From the NCBI GenBank assembly GCA_945861385.1, contig CAMAUI010000040.1, positions 1 through 35,808 on the forward strand: 35,808 nt of DNA. The letters are read 5' to 3'. Origin of the DNA: Prosthecobacter debontii (GTDB taxonomy: Bacteria; Verrucomicrobiota; Verrucomicrobiia; Chthoniobacterales; Chthoniobacteraceae). Position 1 is the first letter of the stretch, and each line of letters opens with the position of its first letter. This document shows, in pieces, positions 1-7,853 of the stretch. The notes beneath the pieces are model-generated. The model was not told the origin of the DNA. It worked only from the letters and a program-made list of their open reading frames with translations, and did no database searches. A program made the translations under genes and the position numbers.

Positions 1-2
1 TG

Positions 3-617
3 CAGTTGCTGGAGGCTGTCGAGGCGGGAAAGATCGGACAGGCTTCGATCTCGCAGGACGCGATCAGCAGGATGAAACAACACCGCGCACCGCGCGTCGT
101 CGAACTGGTCGGCAAGCATTGGGGCCGCGAAACCAAACCAGCCAGCGCCGGGATGAAAGCGAAGATCAACCGCCTCACCGCCGTCATCGGCAACGGCACC
201 GGGAGTCCCTACGAAGGCCAGAAACTTTTCGGCGCCTCCTGCGCAGCGTGCCACAAACTCTTCGGCCAGGGCGGCCAGATCGGCCCTGACCTTACAACCT
301 TCAAACGCGACGACCTCGACAACATGCTGCTCAGCATCGTGAACCCGAACGCCGAGATTCGCGAAGGCTATGAGAACCACCTCGTCACCACCAAGGACGG
401 GCGCACGCTCTCGGGCTTCCTTGCGGACAAAGACAACCGCGTGACCGTGCTGCGCGGCATTGACGGCGTGAACATCACCCTGCCGCAGGACGAAATTCTG
501 GAGATGAAAGCCGTCGGCCAATCCCTCATGCCCGAGGGCCTGCTCGATACGCTCGCCGACCAGCAGGTGCGCGACCTTTTCGCCTACCTCCGCAGCACCC
601 AGCCGCTCGTCCGCTGA
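3..617 (+). CDS. C-terminal part of a PVC-type c-heme protein (5' truncated)
   Basis: This frame is open to the left edge, so the true start lies outside the window and only about the last 204 residues are visible. They contain one c-type heme site, CAACH, preceded by GQKLFGAS and followed by GGQIGPDLT, a layout typical of the Pirellula/Verrucomicrobium-type heme-binding domain (TIGR02603). After it comes the usual tail of that family: NPNAEIREGYENH, a short beta-rich stretch (TKDGRTLSGFL), then LMPEGLLD and a closing helix ending DLFAYLRS. In this family the domain usually sits at the C-terminus of large exported proteins with a beta-propeller or dehydrogenase-like N-terminus, often linked to carbohydrate oxidation. 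Which N-terminal domain is present cannot be told. The protein probably acts in the periplasm as an electron carrier. Confidence 0.9.
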   Translation, partial: QLLEAVEAGKIGQASISQDAISRMKQHRAPRVVELVGKHWGRETKPASAGMKAKINRLTAVIGNGTGSPYEGQKLFGASCAACHKLFGQGGQIGPDLTTFKRDDLDNMLLSIVNPNAEIREGYENHLVTTKDGRTLSGFLADKDNRVTVLRGIDGVNITLPQDEILEMKAVGQSLMPEGLLDTLADQQVRDLFAYLRSTQPLVR

Positions 618-618
618 A

Positions 619-634
619 CTCGCGCGTGAGCGAG
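619..634. repeat. Small GC-rich hairpin after the c-heme gene
   Basis: CTCGC and GCGAG pair across a 6-base loop just behind the stop codon. No T-run follows, so it is at best a weak or Rho-assisted 3' end. Confidence 0.25.
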
Positions 635-645
635 GCCGGGCACGT

Positions 646-658
646 CAGGATTATCCTG
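646..658. repeat. Perfect 13-base palindrome CAGGAT-T-ATCCTG
   Basis: A 6-base perfect inverted repeat around a single T lies in the 118-base gap between the convergent c-heme gene and the cyclo-ligase gene. The loop is too small for a full RNA hairpin, so it may be a protein-binding site or chance. Confidence 0.2.
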
Positions 659-735
659 GGCAGGGACGGTGTGGAATCGGCGGGCTACCGCGCCGCTCGG
701 GTGGCAAATATCAGCATGGCACCGCGTTTTCCGGA

Positions 736-1269
736 CTATTCGGTGATGATGGCGTGAACCGTCTGGTCGTGGGGCTCGGAGGGGATTGTCGGAATGACTT
801 GGAGCGCGTAGCAGACGCCGATGCGGGGCGTTCGGGCGGGAAGAGTGGCGAGCAGGCGGTCGTAGAATCCGCCGCCGCGTCCGCAGCGTTCGCCAGCGGG
901 GGTGAACGCGATGCCGGGGACGAGGATGAGGTCGAGATTTTCCGGAGCGATGAGGAGTGCCGCGTCCGGTGAGGGTTCGCGAATGCCCCAGCGGGCTGCG
1001 TGGAGGCCGCGCAGTGAGGGAACGGAGTAGAGCGAGAGCTGTTCGTCGTGCATGCGCGGGTAGGCGAGGGTCTTTCCCGCGGCGTGCGCCCAGAGGCCGT
1101 CAATGTCGGGCTCGCCGGGCAGCGGGGCGAAGAGGGCGATGATTTTTGCCGCGCGCCATTCCGGGGTGCCGGCGATGTGCTGGCAGATGGCGGCGCTTTT
1201 TTCCGCGCGCTGCAAAGGCGGAAGGAGGCTGCGCATGCGCTGTCGGAGTTCGGCTTTGGTGGCGGGCAC
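736..1269 (-). CDS. fau: 5-formyltetrahydrofolate cyclo-ligase
   Basis: This enzyme converts 5-formyl-tetrahydrofolate to 5,10-methenyl-tetrahydrofolate with ATP in the cytoplasm, recycling an inhibitory folate. The 177-residue product has the usual family length. It starts KAELRQRMRSLL, the basic helix that helps bind ATP, and carries the signature FTPAGERCGRGGGFYDR at residues 122-138, with the glycine-rich loop and the YDR motif. A late PSEPHD segment (about 163-168) matches the family's conserved C-terminal EPHD region. The start is GTG; the next internal ATG would cut into the first conserved helix. It is divergent from the transferase gene starting at 1367, with 97 bases between them, and is transcribed as a single gene facing the c-heme gene. 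Confidence 0.93.
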   Translation of the reverse strand: MPATKAELRQRMRSLLPPLQRAEKSAAICQHIAGTPEWRAAKIIALFAPLPGEPDIDGLWAHAAGKTLAYPRMHDEQLSLYSVPSLRGLHAARWGIREPSPDAALLIAPENLDLILVPGIAFTPAGERCGRGGGFYDRLLATLPARTPRIGVCYALQVIPTIPSEPHDQTVHAIITE

Positions 1270-1366
1270 GGGCGGATGGATAGCGCCCCTGGACGCGGCG
1301 GGGAAGCGTGGATGCGGGACGGATTTTTCTTCGAGCTTCGATCCGCGGCAGGCTATGGGCTGCGTG

Positions 1367-1984
1367 ATGAAACGCGTGATCCTGCTATTTGTGAAGTGGC
1401 CCGAGCCGGGGCGGGTGAAGACGCGGATCGCGGCGACGGTGGGGGCGGCGCGAGCGGCGGAAATTTACAAGGCACTCGTGGCGGCGGTGTGCGCGCGGCT
1501 GCCGCGGGCGGTGCCGGTGATTGTGTGGTTCGATCCCGCGGAAAAGCGCGAGGAGATCCGCGGCTGGCTGGGGCCGATGCTGCCGCAGGCGGTGGAATGG
1601 CTGGCACAGGCGCCGGGCGATCTGGGGGCGCGGCTAAAGAGGGCGTTTGCGGATGCGTTTGCCGCGGGATGGGAGCGCGTGGCGGTGGTGGGGAGCGACT
1701 GCGTGGATATTTCCGGGGCGATTTTCGATGACGCGTGGAGTGCGCTGGAGTCGGCGGACGTCGCGGCAGGGCCGACTCGGGATGGCGGGTATTACCTGCT
1801 GGCGTTGCGGACGGAGAATGCGGCGCTTTTTGAAAACATCCGCTGGAGCACCGAGCACACGCTCGCGGATACCGAGGGCCGCGCAGAAGCCGCGGGGCTG
1901 CGGGTGCGGCGGCTGGAGATGCTCGATGACGTGGACACGGCGGAGGACTGGGCGCGGGTGGCACCGTTGCCTGGCAAGCAGTGA
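1367..1984 (+). CDS. DUF2064 / TIGR04282 family glycosyltransferase-like protein
   Basis: The 205-residue product belongs to the DUF2064 family, a nucleotidyl/glycosyltransferase A-type fold related to CofC and also described as rSAM/selenodomain-associated transferase 1. Visible signatures are KWPEPGRVKTR (residues 10-20), VGSDCVD (108-114), the GPTRDGGYYLLAL block (135-147) and LDDVDTAEDW (186-195). These build the nucleotide-sugar and metal site of the family; the true substrate is unknown. In other genomes these genes often lie beside a TIGR04283 glycosyltransferase and a radical-SAM gene, but neither is seen here. I chose the ATG at 1367 because homology begins at KRVILLF; an in-frame ATG at 1355 would add four residues. 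The frame stays open further upstream, but that part lies over the divergent gene and has no family resemblance. Confidence 0.85.
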   Translation: MKRVILLFVKWPEPGRVKTRIAATVGAARAAEIYKALVAAVCARLPRAVPVIVWFDPAEKREEIRGWLGPMLPQAVEWLAQAPGDLGARLKRAFADAFAAGWERVAVVGSDCVDISGAIFDDAWSALESADVAAGPTRDGGYYLLALRTENAALFENIRWSTEHTLADTEGRAEAAGLRVRRLEMLDDVDTAEDWARVAPLPGKQ

Positions 1985-2003
1985 ATTTGCAGCCGGGAGG
2001 AAG

Positions 2004-2228
2004 CTATGAGCGTTTGCCGAGGAGCTTGATCTGCTGGGCCTGCTTCTCGATTTCGACGAGCTGCAGGATCGCCTTGGCCTGCTGTTCGAGGAGCGTGGCA
2101 TTGGCGGCACGAATGGCCTGAAGCTGTGCGAGGGGGCTGCCCTGCGCGGCGGGGGATGCAGGCGCCGGCGTTTGCGATTGCGCGGTGCCGAGGGCGGCGA
2201 TGGCGAGGATGATGAGGAAGTGTTTCAT
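2004..2228 (-). CDS. Tiny exported helical protein (74 aa)
   Basis: I do not recognise a family. The product starts with a clear signal peptide (MKHFLIILAIAALGTAQS), followed by a Pro/Ala/Gln-rich stretch (about 19-34) and then a long amphipathic helix rich in Leu, Gln, Glu and Lys, containing LLEQQAKAIL and VEIEKQAQQIKLL, ending with basic residues GKRS. It looks like a small periplasmic or lipid-facing coiled-coil peptide. It follows the 85-residue gene at 2232-2489 with a 3-base gap, so the two are almost certainly cotranscribed and possibly translationally coupled. The stop faces the transferase gene ending at 1984. No function can be assigned. Confidence 0.6.
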   Translation of the reverse strand: MKHFLIILAIAALGTAQSQTPAPASPAAQGSPLAQLQAIRAANATLLEQQAKAILQLVEIEKQAQQIKLLGKRS

Positions 2229-2231
2229 GGC

Positions 2232-2489
2232 TTAGTTTGCTTTGCCGCCTCCACGGGAGACGAAGATCCGTGCGATGCGGAGTTCCTCGGAGATGGCGGC
2301 GATTTTCTCGTCCATCTGCTTTTGGTTCCCGGCGATTTTTGTCTGCTGGAGGGAGATGTCGGCGATGGCGGCGGCGATGGCCTCTGCCTCGCCGGCGGCC
2401 TGGCCGCTGGTGTGGGCTGGCCAGCCGAGGAAGCCTGCGAGAAACGCGGCTGCGAGGCTGGCGATGGTGATGCGTGCGGGCTGTTTCAT
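2232..2489 (-). CDS. Tiny membrane-anchored or exported coiled-coil protein (85 aa)
   Basis: I do not recognise a family. From the ATG at 2489 the product is 85 residues: a basic N-terminus (MKQPARIT), a hydrophobic segment of about 17 residues (about 8-24, ASLAAAFLAGFLGW) that can act as signal or anchor, then a predicted helix with IAAAIADISLQQTKI and MDEKIAAISEELRIAR, ending FVSRGGGKAN. The frame extends upstream to 2600 but that part has no export signal at its front and is rich in Pro, Arg and Cys, so I prefer the internal start. It is the first gene of a two-gene unit with the 74-residue protein, which shares the same plan of export signal plus helix. It is divergent from rpoN. Confidence 0.6.
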   Translation of the reverse strand: MKQPARITIASLAAAFLAGFLGWPAHTSGQAAGEAEAIAAAIADISLQQTKIAGNQKQMDEKIAAISEELRIARIFVSRGGGKAN

Positions 2490-2628
2490 GGTGGCGGAGT
2501 GTAGCGGGAATGATGCCCGGCAGGCAGGGCATCGCGATATCCCAGCGGAGCCGTGGTGGGGTTTTGGGAATTGAAAGCGACGGGCTCGCTCCTCCGCCAC
2601 ATGCGCGTGCTGAGAAATTTCTAGCTGT

Positions 2629-2645
2629 CTGGCATTGGCCGTGCT
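2629..2645 (+). promoter_or_regulatory. Possible sigma-54 (-24/-12) promoter of rpoN
   Basis: CTGGCATTGGCCGTGCT has the invariant GG (2631-2632) and GC (2643-2644) separated by exactly 10 bases, a CTGGCA -24 half and a TGCT -12 half. The -24 half departs from consensus at the last two bases, and one T of TTGC is G. The start of transcription would fall near 2656, about 43 bases before the rpoN ATG. GG-N10-GC alone is common in GC-rich DNA, so this is tentative. Confidence 0.35.
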
Positions 2646-2698
2646 AAATCAGGTTTGAGACCGCCAAGTCTCTCCAGTTTACTCTTGTAGCACCAACC

Positions 2699-4096
2699 AT
2701 GGCAGGCCTTTCACAAACCCAATCACTATCCCAACAGCAGTTCCTCGCACCGCAGTTGCAGCAGAGCTTGCAGATTTTACAGGTGCCGATGCTCGAGCTG
2801 CGCGCGCTGATCCAGACGGAAATCGAGGCGAACCCCACGCTCGAGATGGAGGACACGGACGTGAAAATCGAGGACAAGCAGCGGGAGGCGGAGGAGTTCG
2901 ACGCGGAATTCGACAAGCTCTCGAAGCTGGATGAGGAGTGGCGGGATTACATGGCGCAGAACGCCAGTTACGCGCGGCGGAATTCGGACGATGAAGAGCG
3001 GCGGCAGTTTTTCTTCGATTCGCTCACCGAGCAGAAGACGCTCCAGCAGCACTTGCTGGAACAGTTGCGAAACTCGGATCTTCCGCCCCCGGACATCCAG
3101 CTCGGCGAACTGATCATCGGCAATGTGGATGACACAGGTTTCCTGGGGACTTCGCTCGATGAGATCGCAGGCAATACAGGTCTCGAAACGGAGGATCTGG
3201 ATCGCGTGCTCCAGGTGGTGCAGACTTTCCACCCTGTCGGCGTGGCGGCCCGCGACCTGCGTGAATGCCTCCTGATCCAGCTCAAGCGCATCGGCAAGGA
3301 GGGTTCGCTCGAATGGAAGATCGCGAGCAACCACATTGATGACCTCGGGAAAAAACGGTTCCCGGAAATTGCGCGTCGCTGCGGGACGACGGTGGATTGC
3401 GTTCAGCGCGCGGCCACTTTCATCAGTACTCTTGACCCGAAGCCGGGGCAGATTTTCACGTCCGACCCGAACAAATACGTGCTGCCGGACGTGATGGTGG
3501 AGAAGATCGGCGGGCGCTGGGTGATCTCGCTCAACGGCGACCAGATCCCGCATTTGCGCATCAGCAACACCTACAAGGATCTGATGGCGCAGCAGAACAA
3601 GGACGACGTCCGCGAGTACATCCGGGAGAAAATCCGGAACGGGAAATTCCTCATCAAGTCCATCCACCAGCGGCAACAGACGATTTCAAACATCGCGCAC
3701 GAGATCGTGGCGCGGCAGCAGGAGTTCCTCGATAAGGGGCCTGGAGGATTGAAGCCGATGACGATGGTGAAGATCGCCGACGCGGTGGGAGTGCATGAGA
3801 CAACCGTGAGCCGTGCAATCTCCGGCAAGTACATGAGCACCCCGCATGGCGTGTTTGAAATGAAGTATTTCTTCACGCCCGGCTACCAGACGGATGGTGG
3901 GGCGGCGATGAGCAACACGAGCGTGAAGGGCATCCTCAGCGAGCTGGTTGCCAAGGAAAATTCAAAGAAGCCTCTCAGTGACAAGGAAATCGTGGACCTG
4001 CTGAAAAAGAAGGGCATCCCGATCGCGCGGCGCACGGTGGCGAAGTACCGCACCGAGCTGAACATCCTCCCGAGCAACATGCGCAAGAGCTTCTGA
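2699..4096 (+). CDS. rpoN: RNA polymerase sigma-54 factor RpoN
   Basis: Alternative sigma factor that directs core RNA polymerase to -24/-12 promoters, which open only with an ATP-driven bacterial enhancer-binding protein. The 465-residue product shows all three regions. The Gln/Leu-rich activator-interacting region I spans about residues 5-50 (SLSQQQFLAPQLQQSLQIL). An acidic linker follows (about 51-100), then the core-binding domain (about 105-295). The DNA-binding part has a helix-turn-helix near 355-378 (DAVGVHETTVSRAISGKYM), followed by GVFEMKYFF, and the RpoN box ARRTVAKYR at 443-451. The protein is full length and looks intact. No enhancer-binding activator is encoded in this window. 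The gene stands alone upstream of a secreted-protein gene that starts 55 bases after its stop. Confidence 0.98.
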   Translation: MAGLSQTQSLSQQQFLAPQLQQSLQILQVPMLELRALIQTEIEANPTLEMEDTDVKIEDKQREAEEFDAEFDKLSKLDEEWRDYMAQNASYARRNSDDEERRQFFFDSLTEQKTLQQHLLEQLRNSDLPPPDIQLGELIIGNVDDTGFLGTSLDEIAGNTGLETEDLDRVLQVVQTFHPVGVAARDLRECLLIQLKRIGKEGSLEWKIASNHIDDLGKKRFPEIARRCGTTVDCVQRAATFISTLDPKPGQIFTSDPNKYVLPDVMVEKIGGRWVISLNGDQIPHLRISNTYKDLMAQQNKDDVREYIREKIRNGKFLIKSIHQRQQTISNIAHEIVARQQEFLDKGPGGLKPMTMVKIADAVGVHETTVSRAISGKYMSTPHGVFEMKYFFTPGYQTDGGAAMSNTSVKGILSELVAKENSKKPLSDKEIVDLLKKKGIPIARRTVAKYRTELNILPSNMRKSF

Positions 4097-4114
4097 ACGG
4101 GGCAGGTTCGACCT

Positions 4115-4131
4115 TGCGCTCCGGCGCATTT
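4115..4131 (+). terminator. Weak hairpin with short T-run after rpoN
   Basis: TGCGC-TCCG-GCGCA forms a 5-base stem with a tetraloop and is followed by TTT, 18 bases after the rpoN stop. The T-run is short, so termination may be partial, letting some transcription reach the next gene. Confidence 0.3.
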
Positions 4132-4151
4132 GCCGCAGCATTGACCTACCC

Positions 4152-6137
4152 ATGAGACTTTTTGCCGCCCTGCTCGCAACTGCCGCCGTCGCAACCGCCG
4201 CCGTGCCGGTTGTGACGGTTCCGTTCGTGGACAACGTGACGGAAGGCGCGACACAGCTCAGCGGGATCGTGGCGACGGATGCGAAGGAGACGACCGTGAC
4301 TTTCAAATTCGGCCTCTCCGGCACGACGCTGACTGACAGGCTGGTGGTGACGCTGACGCCCACGCCGAGTTCGCAAAGAGCCAGCGCAAGCCTCGCGGGG
4401 CTCGTTGGCGGGCAGACATATTCATTCACCATCCAGGCGACCAACTCCGACGGCGACAGCACGCTCGTTACCGGGCCAAATTTTTCCGTCCCGAAGTACA
4501 AACCTACCGCGGTGCGCCTCACCCCGGTCACCAACCGGGATGGCACCGCGATCCTCAAAGCCAACGTGACGCCGAACGGCGAGGACACCACGGTCAGTTT
4601 TCGTTTTGGTGTCACCACCCCGTACACCACCACGATGCCGGGCGACCCGGCGACCATCATGGGAACCGTTACGACGCCGACTGCGGTCAAGGTGGATCTC
4701 AGCGACCTGACCCGCGGAACGATCTACCACTACAGCGTGCGCGCGGTGAACAGCATCGGCACGACTGACACGCCGGACGCCACTTTCACGATGCCCGAAA
4801 ACCGCGCGCCCATCGCGAAGGACGACCGGGCAACGCTCGTTGGCGACACTCCGATCCTCGTCGCTGTCCTCGCCAATGACCGCGATCCGGATGGCGACGG
4901 CTTGACCCTCGTCTCCGTCACCGACGCAAAGTCCGGCACGGCGGAGATCGTCGGCAACAAGATCCGCTACACGCCCATCGCCGGCTCGTCGGGCGCGGAA
5001 ACGCTGACTTACACCGTCGCGGATGATTACACGGAAGCCCGGAAGTCCTCGACCGCGAGGCTGATCATCAGCGCGCCCGCGATCGTCGCGGAGGGCGTGC
5101 ATACCGCGAAGATCGAGAACGAGGAGGGCATTGCCGCAGGGCTCGTCCGCCTCACCGGCACGGCGGGTGGAAGCGTCACCGGAAAAATCCAGATCGGTGG
5201 CGAGACCTACGCGATCCGCGGGTCACTCGATGCAAACGGGCGCCTCTTGTACACCATCCCGCGCGAGGGCGACCCGCTGCAGGTTGCGATCACTTTCGAC
5301 CCGGCGGCGGAAAGCGGCATGAGCGTGGACATCACCGGAGCAAAGGATCACTTCACCGGCTCCGAACCGCAGGACGCGATCACACCGCGGCGGCTCGATG
5401 AAGTCGTGGGCCGCTACACCATGCAACTCCCCCCCGCCGGGACTGGCGCGACGCTGCCGCAGGGCACCGGCTACGCTCGCGTCGAAGTCCGCCCATGGGG
5501 CGCGGTACGCATCGTGGGGCAACTCAGCGATGGCTCGAAATTTTCCACCTCGAGCAGCATCTCGGGCACGGATGACATCGTGTCATTCCCCATCTACGAA
5601 CCGCTCAAACACGGGCGCTTCATCGGGGATTTGAATTTTGGCAGTGGCGAAAAGCCTGCCATCACCGGCAGCGTCACCCACTTCCGCAAGCAGGACGGGG
5701 ACGCGAATTTCTTCCCGGAGGGATTCTTCACGACCGTCAGCCCGGCCGGCTCATATTTCACGCCGCCGGAAAAAGGGCAGCGGGTGCTGGACGGCACTGC
5801 AACCGACGGCCAGGCACTGACGCTCACGCTCACCGGCGGAAACCTCGCCGCCACGGTCACGCACCAGATCGAGATCAACAAACGCGACAACGTCACCATC
5901 CTCAACCAGACCGGGGATGGCATGACTCTGAAAATTGACCGTGAATCGGGGCTTTTCAGCGGTGAATTCGATCATCCATTCGACGGCTCCCGCCGGAAAA
6001 TCCGCGGCGCGCTGCTGCAATCGAACGGCTCCGGAGCGGGCGTGTTCCTCGGTGCCAACCAATCGGGCAGAGTCACGCTGGCTCCCCCGTCTCCCACGAC
6101 AAATGGGAACAACACCGGCGTGAGCACCCGGCGCTGA
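4152..6137 (+). CDS. Secreted multi-domain beta-sandwich protein (661 aa)
   Basis: A large exported protein with no enzymatic motif that I can see. After a signal peptide (MRLFAALLATAAVATAA, about 1-17) come two fibronectin-III-like domains (about 20-112 and 115-217), each ending in a pattern such as LVGGQTYSFTIQATNSDGDS and RGTIYHYSVRAVNSIG. Next is a cadherin/tandem-95-like Ig domain (about 220-305) with the tell-tale VLANDRDPDGDGLTLVSV and LTYTVADD. The remaining 350 residues hold two or three copies of a beta-rich module common in secreted Verrucomicrobiota proteins (GTGYARVEVRPWGAVRIVGQL, GRFIGDLNFG, FPEGFFTT). The C-terminus is Ser/Thr/Asn-rich with no clear sorting signal. Likely roles are surface adhesion, matrix or glycan binding; these are inferences from domain type only. 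Confidence 0.85.
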   Translation: MRLFAALLATAAVATAAVPVVTVPFVDNVTEGATQLSGIVATDAKETTVTFKFGLSGTTLTDRLVVTLTPTPSSQRASASLAGLVGGQTYSFTIQATNSDGDSTLVTGPNFSVPKYKPTAVRLTPVTNRDGTAILKANVTPNGEDTTVSFRFGVTTPYTTTMPGDPATIMGTVTTPTAVKVDLSDLTRGTIYHYSVRAVNSIGTTDTPDATFTMPENRAPIAKDDRATLVGDTPILVAVLANDRDPDGDGLTLVSVTDAKSGTAEIVGNKIRYTPIAGSSGAETLTYTVADDYTEARKSSTARLIISAPAIVAEGVHTAKIENEEGIAAGLVRLTGTAGGSVTGKIQIGGETYAIRGSLDANGRLLYTIPREGDPLQVAITFDPAAESGMSVDITGAKDHFTGSEPQDAITPRRLDEVVGRYTMQLPPAGTGATLPQGTGYARVEVRPWGAVRIVGQLSDGSKFSTSSSISGTDDIVSFPIYEPLKHGRFIGDLNFGSGEKPAITGSVTHFRKQDGDANFFPEGFFTTVSPAGSYFTPPEKGQRVLDGTATDGQALTLTLTGGNLAATVTHQIEINKRDNVTILNQTGDGMTLKIDRESGLFSGEFDHPFDGSRRKIRGALLQSNGSGAGVFLGANQSGRVTLAPPSPTTNGNNTGVSTRR

Positions 6138-6151
6138 GCCCGGGCGGACCG

Positions 6152-6643
6152 CTAGTCCCGGAAGTTTCCGAACGAGAGCCCCACGTCGAAATCCCGGCTC
6201 CGGCAGAAGGCGATCACCGCCTGGAGGTCGTCCCGGTTTTTGCCGGTCACGCGGATCTGGCGCTCCTGCAGCGCGCTTTGCACCTTGAAGTTCTGCTCCT
6301 TGATCGCCTTCACGATTTCCTTCGCCTTGTCGCCATCGAGTCCCTGCTTGATGAGGAGTTCCTGCGTCGCGTGGCCGAGCGGCGAGATCGCGGGATCCTT
6401 CCGTTCCACGTTGCGAAGATCCACGCCACGCTTGCTGAGCTTGCCGATCACCATGTCGTGCAGCGCCCGGACGCGGACGGCGTCTTCCGCGGCGAGTTTG
6501 ATCTTCGACTCCTTCAAATCGAGTTCGATGCTCGCATTGCTCCCTCGGAAATCAAACCGCGCGACAAGCTCCTTGCGCGCCTGGTTGATCGCGTTGTCGA
6601 GTTCCTGCTTGTTGACTTCGGATGTGATGTCGAATGACGGCAT
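6152..6643 (-). CDS. yajQ: YajQ family nucleotide-binding protein
   Basis: The 163-residue product matches the small cytoplasmic YajQ/UPF0234 family over its whole length. It begins MPSFDITSEVN, the hallmark N-terminus, with ELDNAINQARKELVARFDFRG next, then KRGVDLRNVERKDP, and the family's C-terminal block VTGKNRDDLQAVIAFCRS followed by FDVGLSFGNFRD. Family members have two ferredoxin-like domains and bind nucleic acids or nucleotides; in Xanthomonas a homologue binds cyclic di-GMP. Which ligand is used here is unknown. It is transcribed alone, convergent with the secreted-protein gene and divergent from the unrecognised gene at 6767. Confidence 0.96.
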   Translation of the reverse strand: MPSFDITSEVNKQELDNAINQARKELVARFDFRGSNASIELDLKESKIKLAAEDAVRVRALHDMVIGKLSKRGVDLRNVERKDPAISPLGHATQELLIKQGLDGDKAKEIVKAIKEQNFKVQSALQERQIRVTGKNRDDLQAVIAFCRSRDFDVGLSFGNFRD

Positions 6644-6766
6644 GCCGCGAGAATGCCGGATGCACGTCGCCGTTCAAGCAGCCCGTTTGCACGGCCTGCC
6701 GCCGCTGGCAGTCCGCGCAAAAATTTCGGCGTGCCCTCGGCGCAAGGGCCGCTATTTTCCCCGGCC

Positions 6767-7426
6767 ATGGAAATTGTACCCATCGAAGTATTCGGCCTTC
6801 ACACGGATATCGCTTTCCCGCAGCCGCAGTCATACGCGGCGGCAAAGCTCGACCAGGTTGCGACAAGCCTCTGCAATACGCAGACAGGCATTTCGCTGCG
6901 CCCGGACCAGATCCGCCTACGGCGGTTTGATGATCTTTTCGACTACGAGTTGAAGGCCGCCTTCTTCGGAGACAACGGAACGCTCATCTACAACGCGGAG
7001 CGTGTGAAGCTCGGCGTCCGCAACGCACGCACGCAGGGCGACTGGAATGTGATCCACCAGACCTTCACGCGGTTCTATACGCTGATGGATTTCGACGAGA
7101 AGACGCAGACGCACCTCTCCGCGCATGCGCACGCGAAGTTTGAGAGCACCGAGGACCGCGACAAATGGCTCTCGCAGTTCAGCGAAAACGCGCTCCTCAG
7201 CAAGTCAGGCGCGCTCGGCTACGTGAAGATCCCCGATTGGGACAAGGAGGTGCGCGTCCTCATCGAGCCGAGCAATCTCGTGCCGTCCGCGGTGTTCTGC
7301 GCTTTCGACACGCAGTTTGCGAACTTGCAGCATTGGGAAAGTTTCCTCGGCTCCCTGCCGAGCGTGATGGAAAATTCCGCGAACTACTTCGAACTCGGCT
7401 TCGAGCCATTCAAGGAGAAGGTGTAA
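6767..7426 (+). CDS. Unrecognised cytoplasmic protein (219 aa)
   Basis: I do not recognise the family. The preferred start is the ATG at 6767 ([10 protein letters not shown]); an upstream ATG at 6653 is in frame, but its extension is basic and would overlap the promoter of yajQ. The product has no signal peptide and no membrane helix. It is mixed alpha/beta, with a region of alternating polar and hydrophobic residues ([19 protein letters not shown]), a helical middle ([16 protein letters not shown]), and a C-terminal part with several aromatic residues ([22 protein letters not shown]). Protein-like composition and tight spacing to rhaM (28 bases) argue that it is real and perhaps cotranscribed with it. 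No catalytic motif stands out. Confidence 0.75.
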   Translation: MEIVPIEVFGLHTDIAFPQPQSYAAAKLDQVATSLCNTQTGISLRPDQIRLRRFDDLFDYELKAAFFGDNGTLIYNAERVKLGVRNARTQGDWNVIHQTFTRFYTLMDFDEKTQTHLSAHAHAKFESTEDRDKWLSQFSENALLSKSGALGYVKIPDWDKEVRVLIEPSNLVPSAVFCAFDTQFANLQHWESFLGSLPSVMENSANYFELGFEPFKEKV

Positions 7427-7454
7427 AGGCCCCGCGCAGGCGCTGGTGAAATCC

Positions 7455-7766
7455 ATGATCCGCAAAGCGTTCGTGATGTCCGTGAATCCCGGTTGCGAGG
7501 CCGAGTATGAACGGCGGCACCGCCCGGTCTGGCCGGAACTCGAGGCCGTGCTGCGCGCGCATGGCGTCCGCAATTACTCGATCTTTCTCCACGCGGAGAC
7601 AGGGCGGCTCTTTGCCCATGCCGAGATCGAAAGCGAGGAACGCTGGCAGGCAATCGCGCAGACCGATGTTTGCAGGCGCTGGTGGGCGCACATGCGGGAA
7701 CTGATGCCGTCCAACGCGGACAATTCGCCGGTCGCCACGGAACTCCGGGAGGTGTTCCGCCTGTGA
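7455..7766 (+). CDS. rhaM: L-rhamnose mutarotase
   Basis: Interconverts the alpha and beta anomers of L-rhamnose in the cytoplasm, speeding its use by the isomerase pathway. The 103-residue product is the normal size and follows the family closely: [13 protein letters not shown] at the start, [21 protein letters not shown] with the catalytic-site His, then [26 protein letters not shown] and the ending [18 protein letters not shown]. The ATG at 7455 is chosen because family members begin MIRKAFVM; a GTG three codons upstream is possible. No other rhamnose gene (isomerase, kinase, aldolase, transporter) is present nearby, which is unusual. It lies between an unrecognised gene and a LOG-family gene in the same direction. 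Confidence 0.95.
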   Translation: MIRKAFVMSVNPGCEAEYERRHRPVWPELEAVLRAHGVRNYSIFLHAETGRLFAHAEIESEERWQAIAQTDVCRRWWAHMRELMPSNADNSPVATELREVFRL

Positions 7767-7853
7767 GGTGTTGTGGCGCACATCCCGGTTGCCCGATCCG
7801 CTCCATCCGCTACGTTCGCATGGCCCGCGGGTGAGCCCCGCTGGTTTTCCCAA

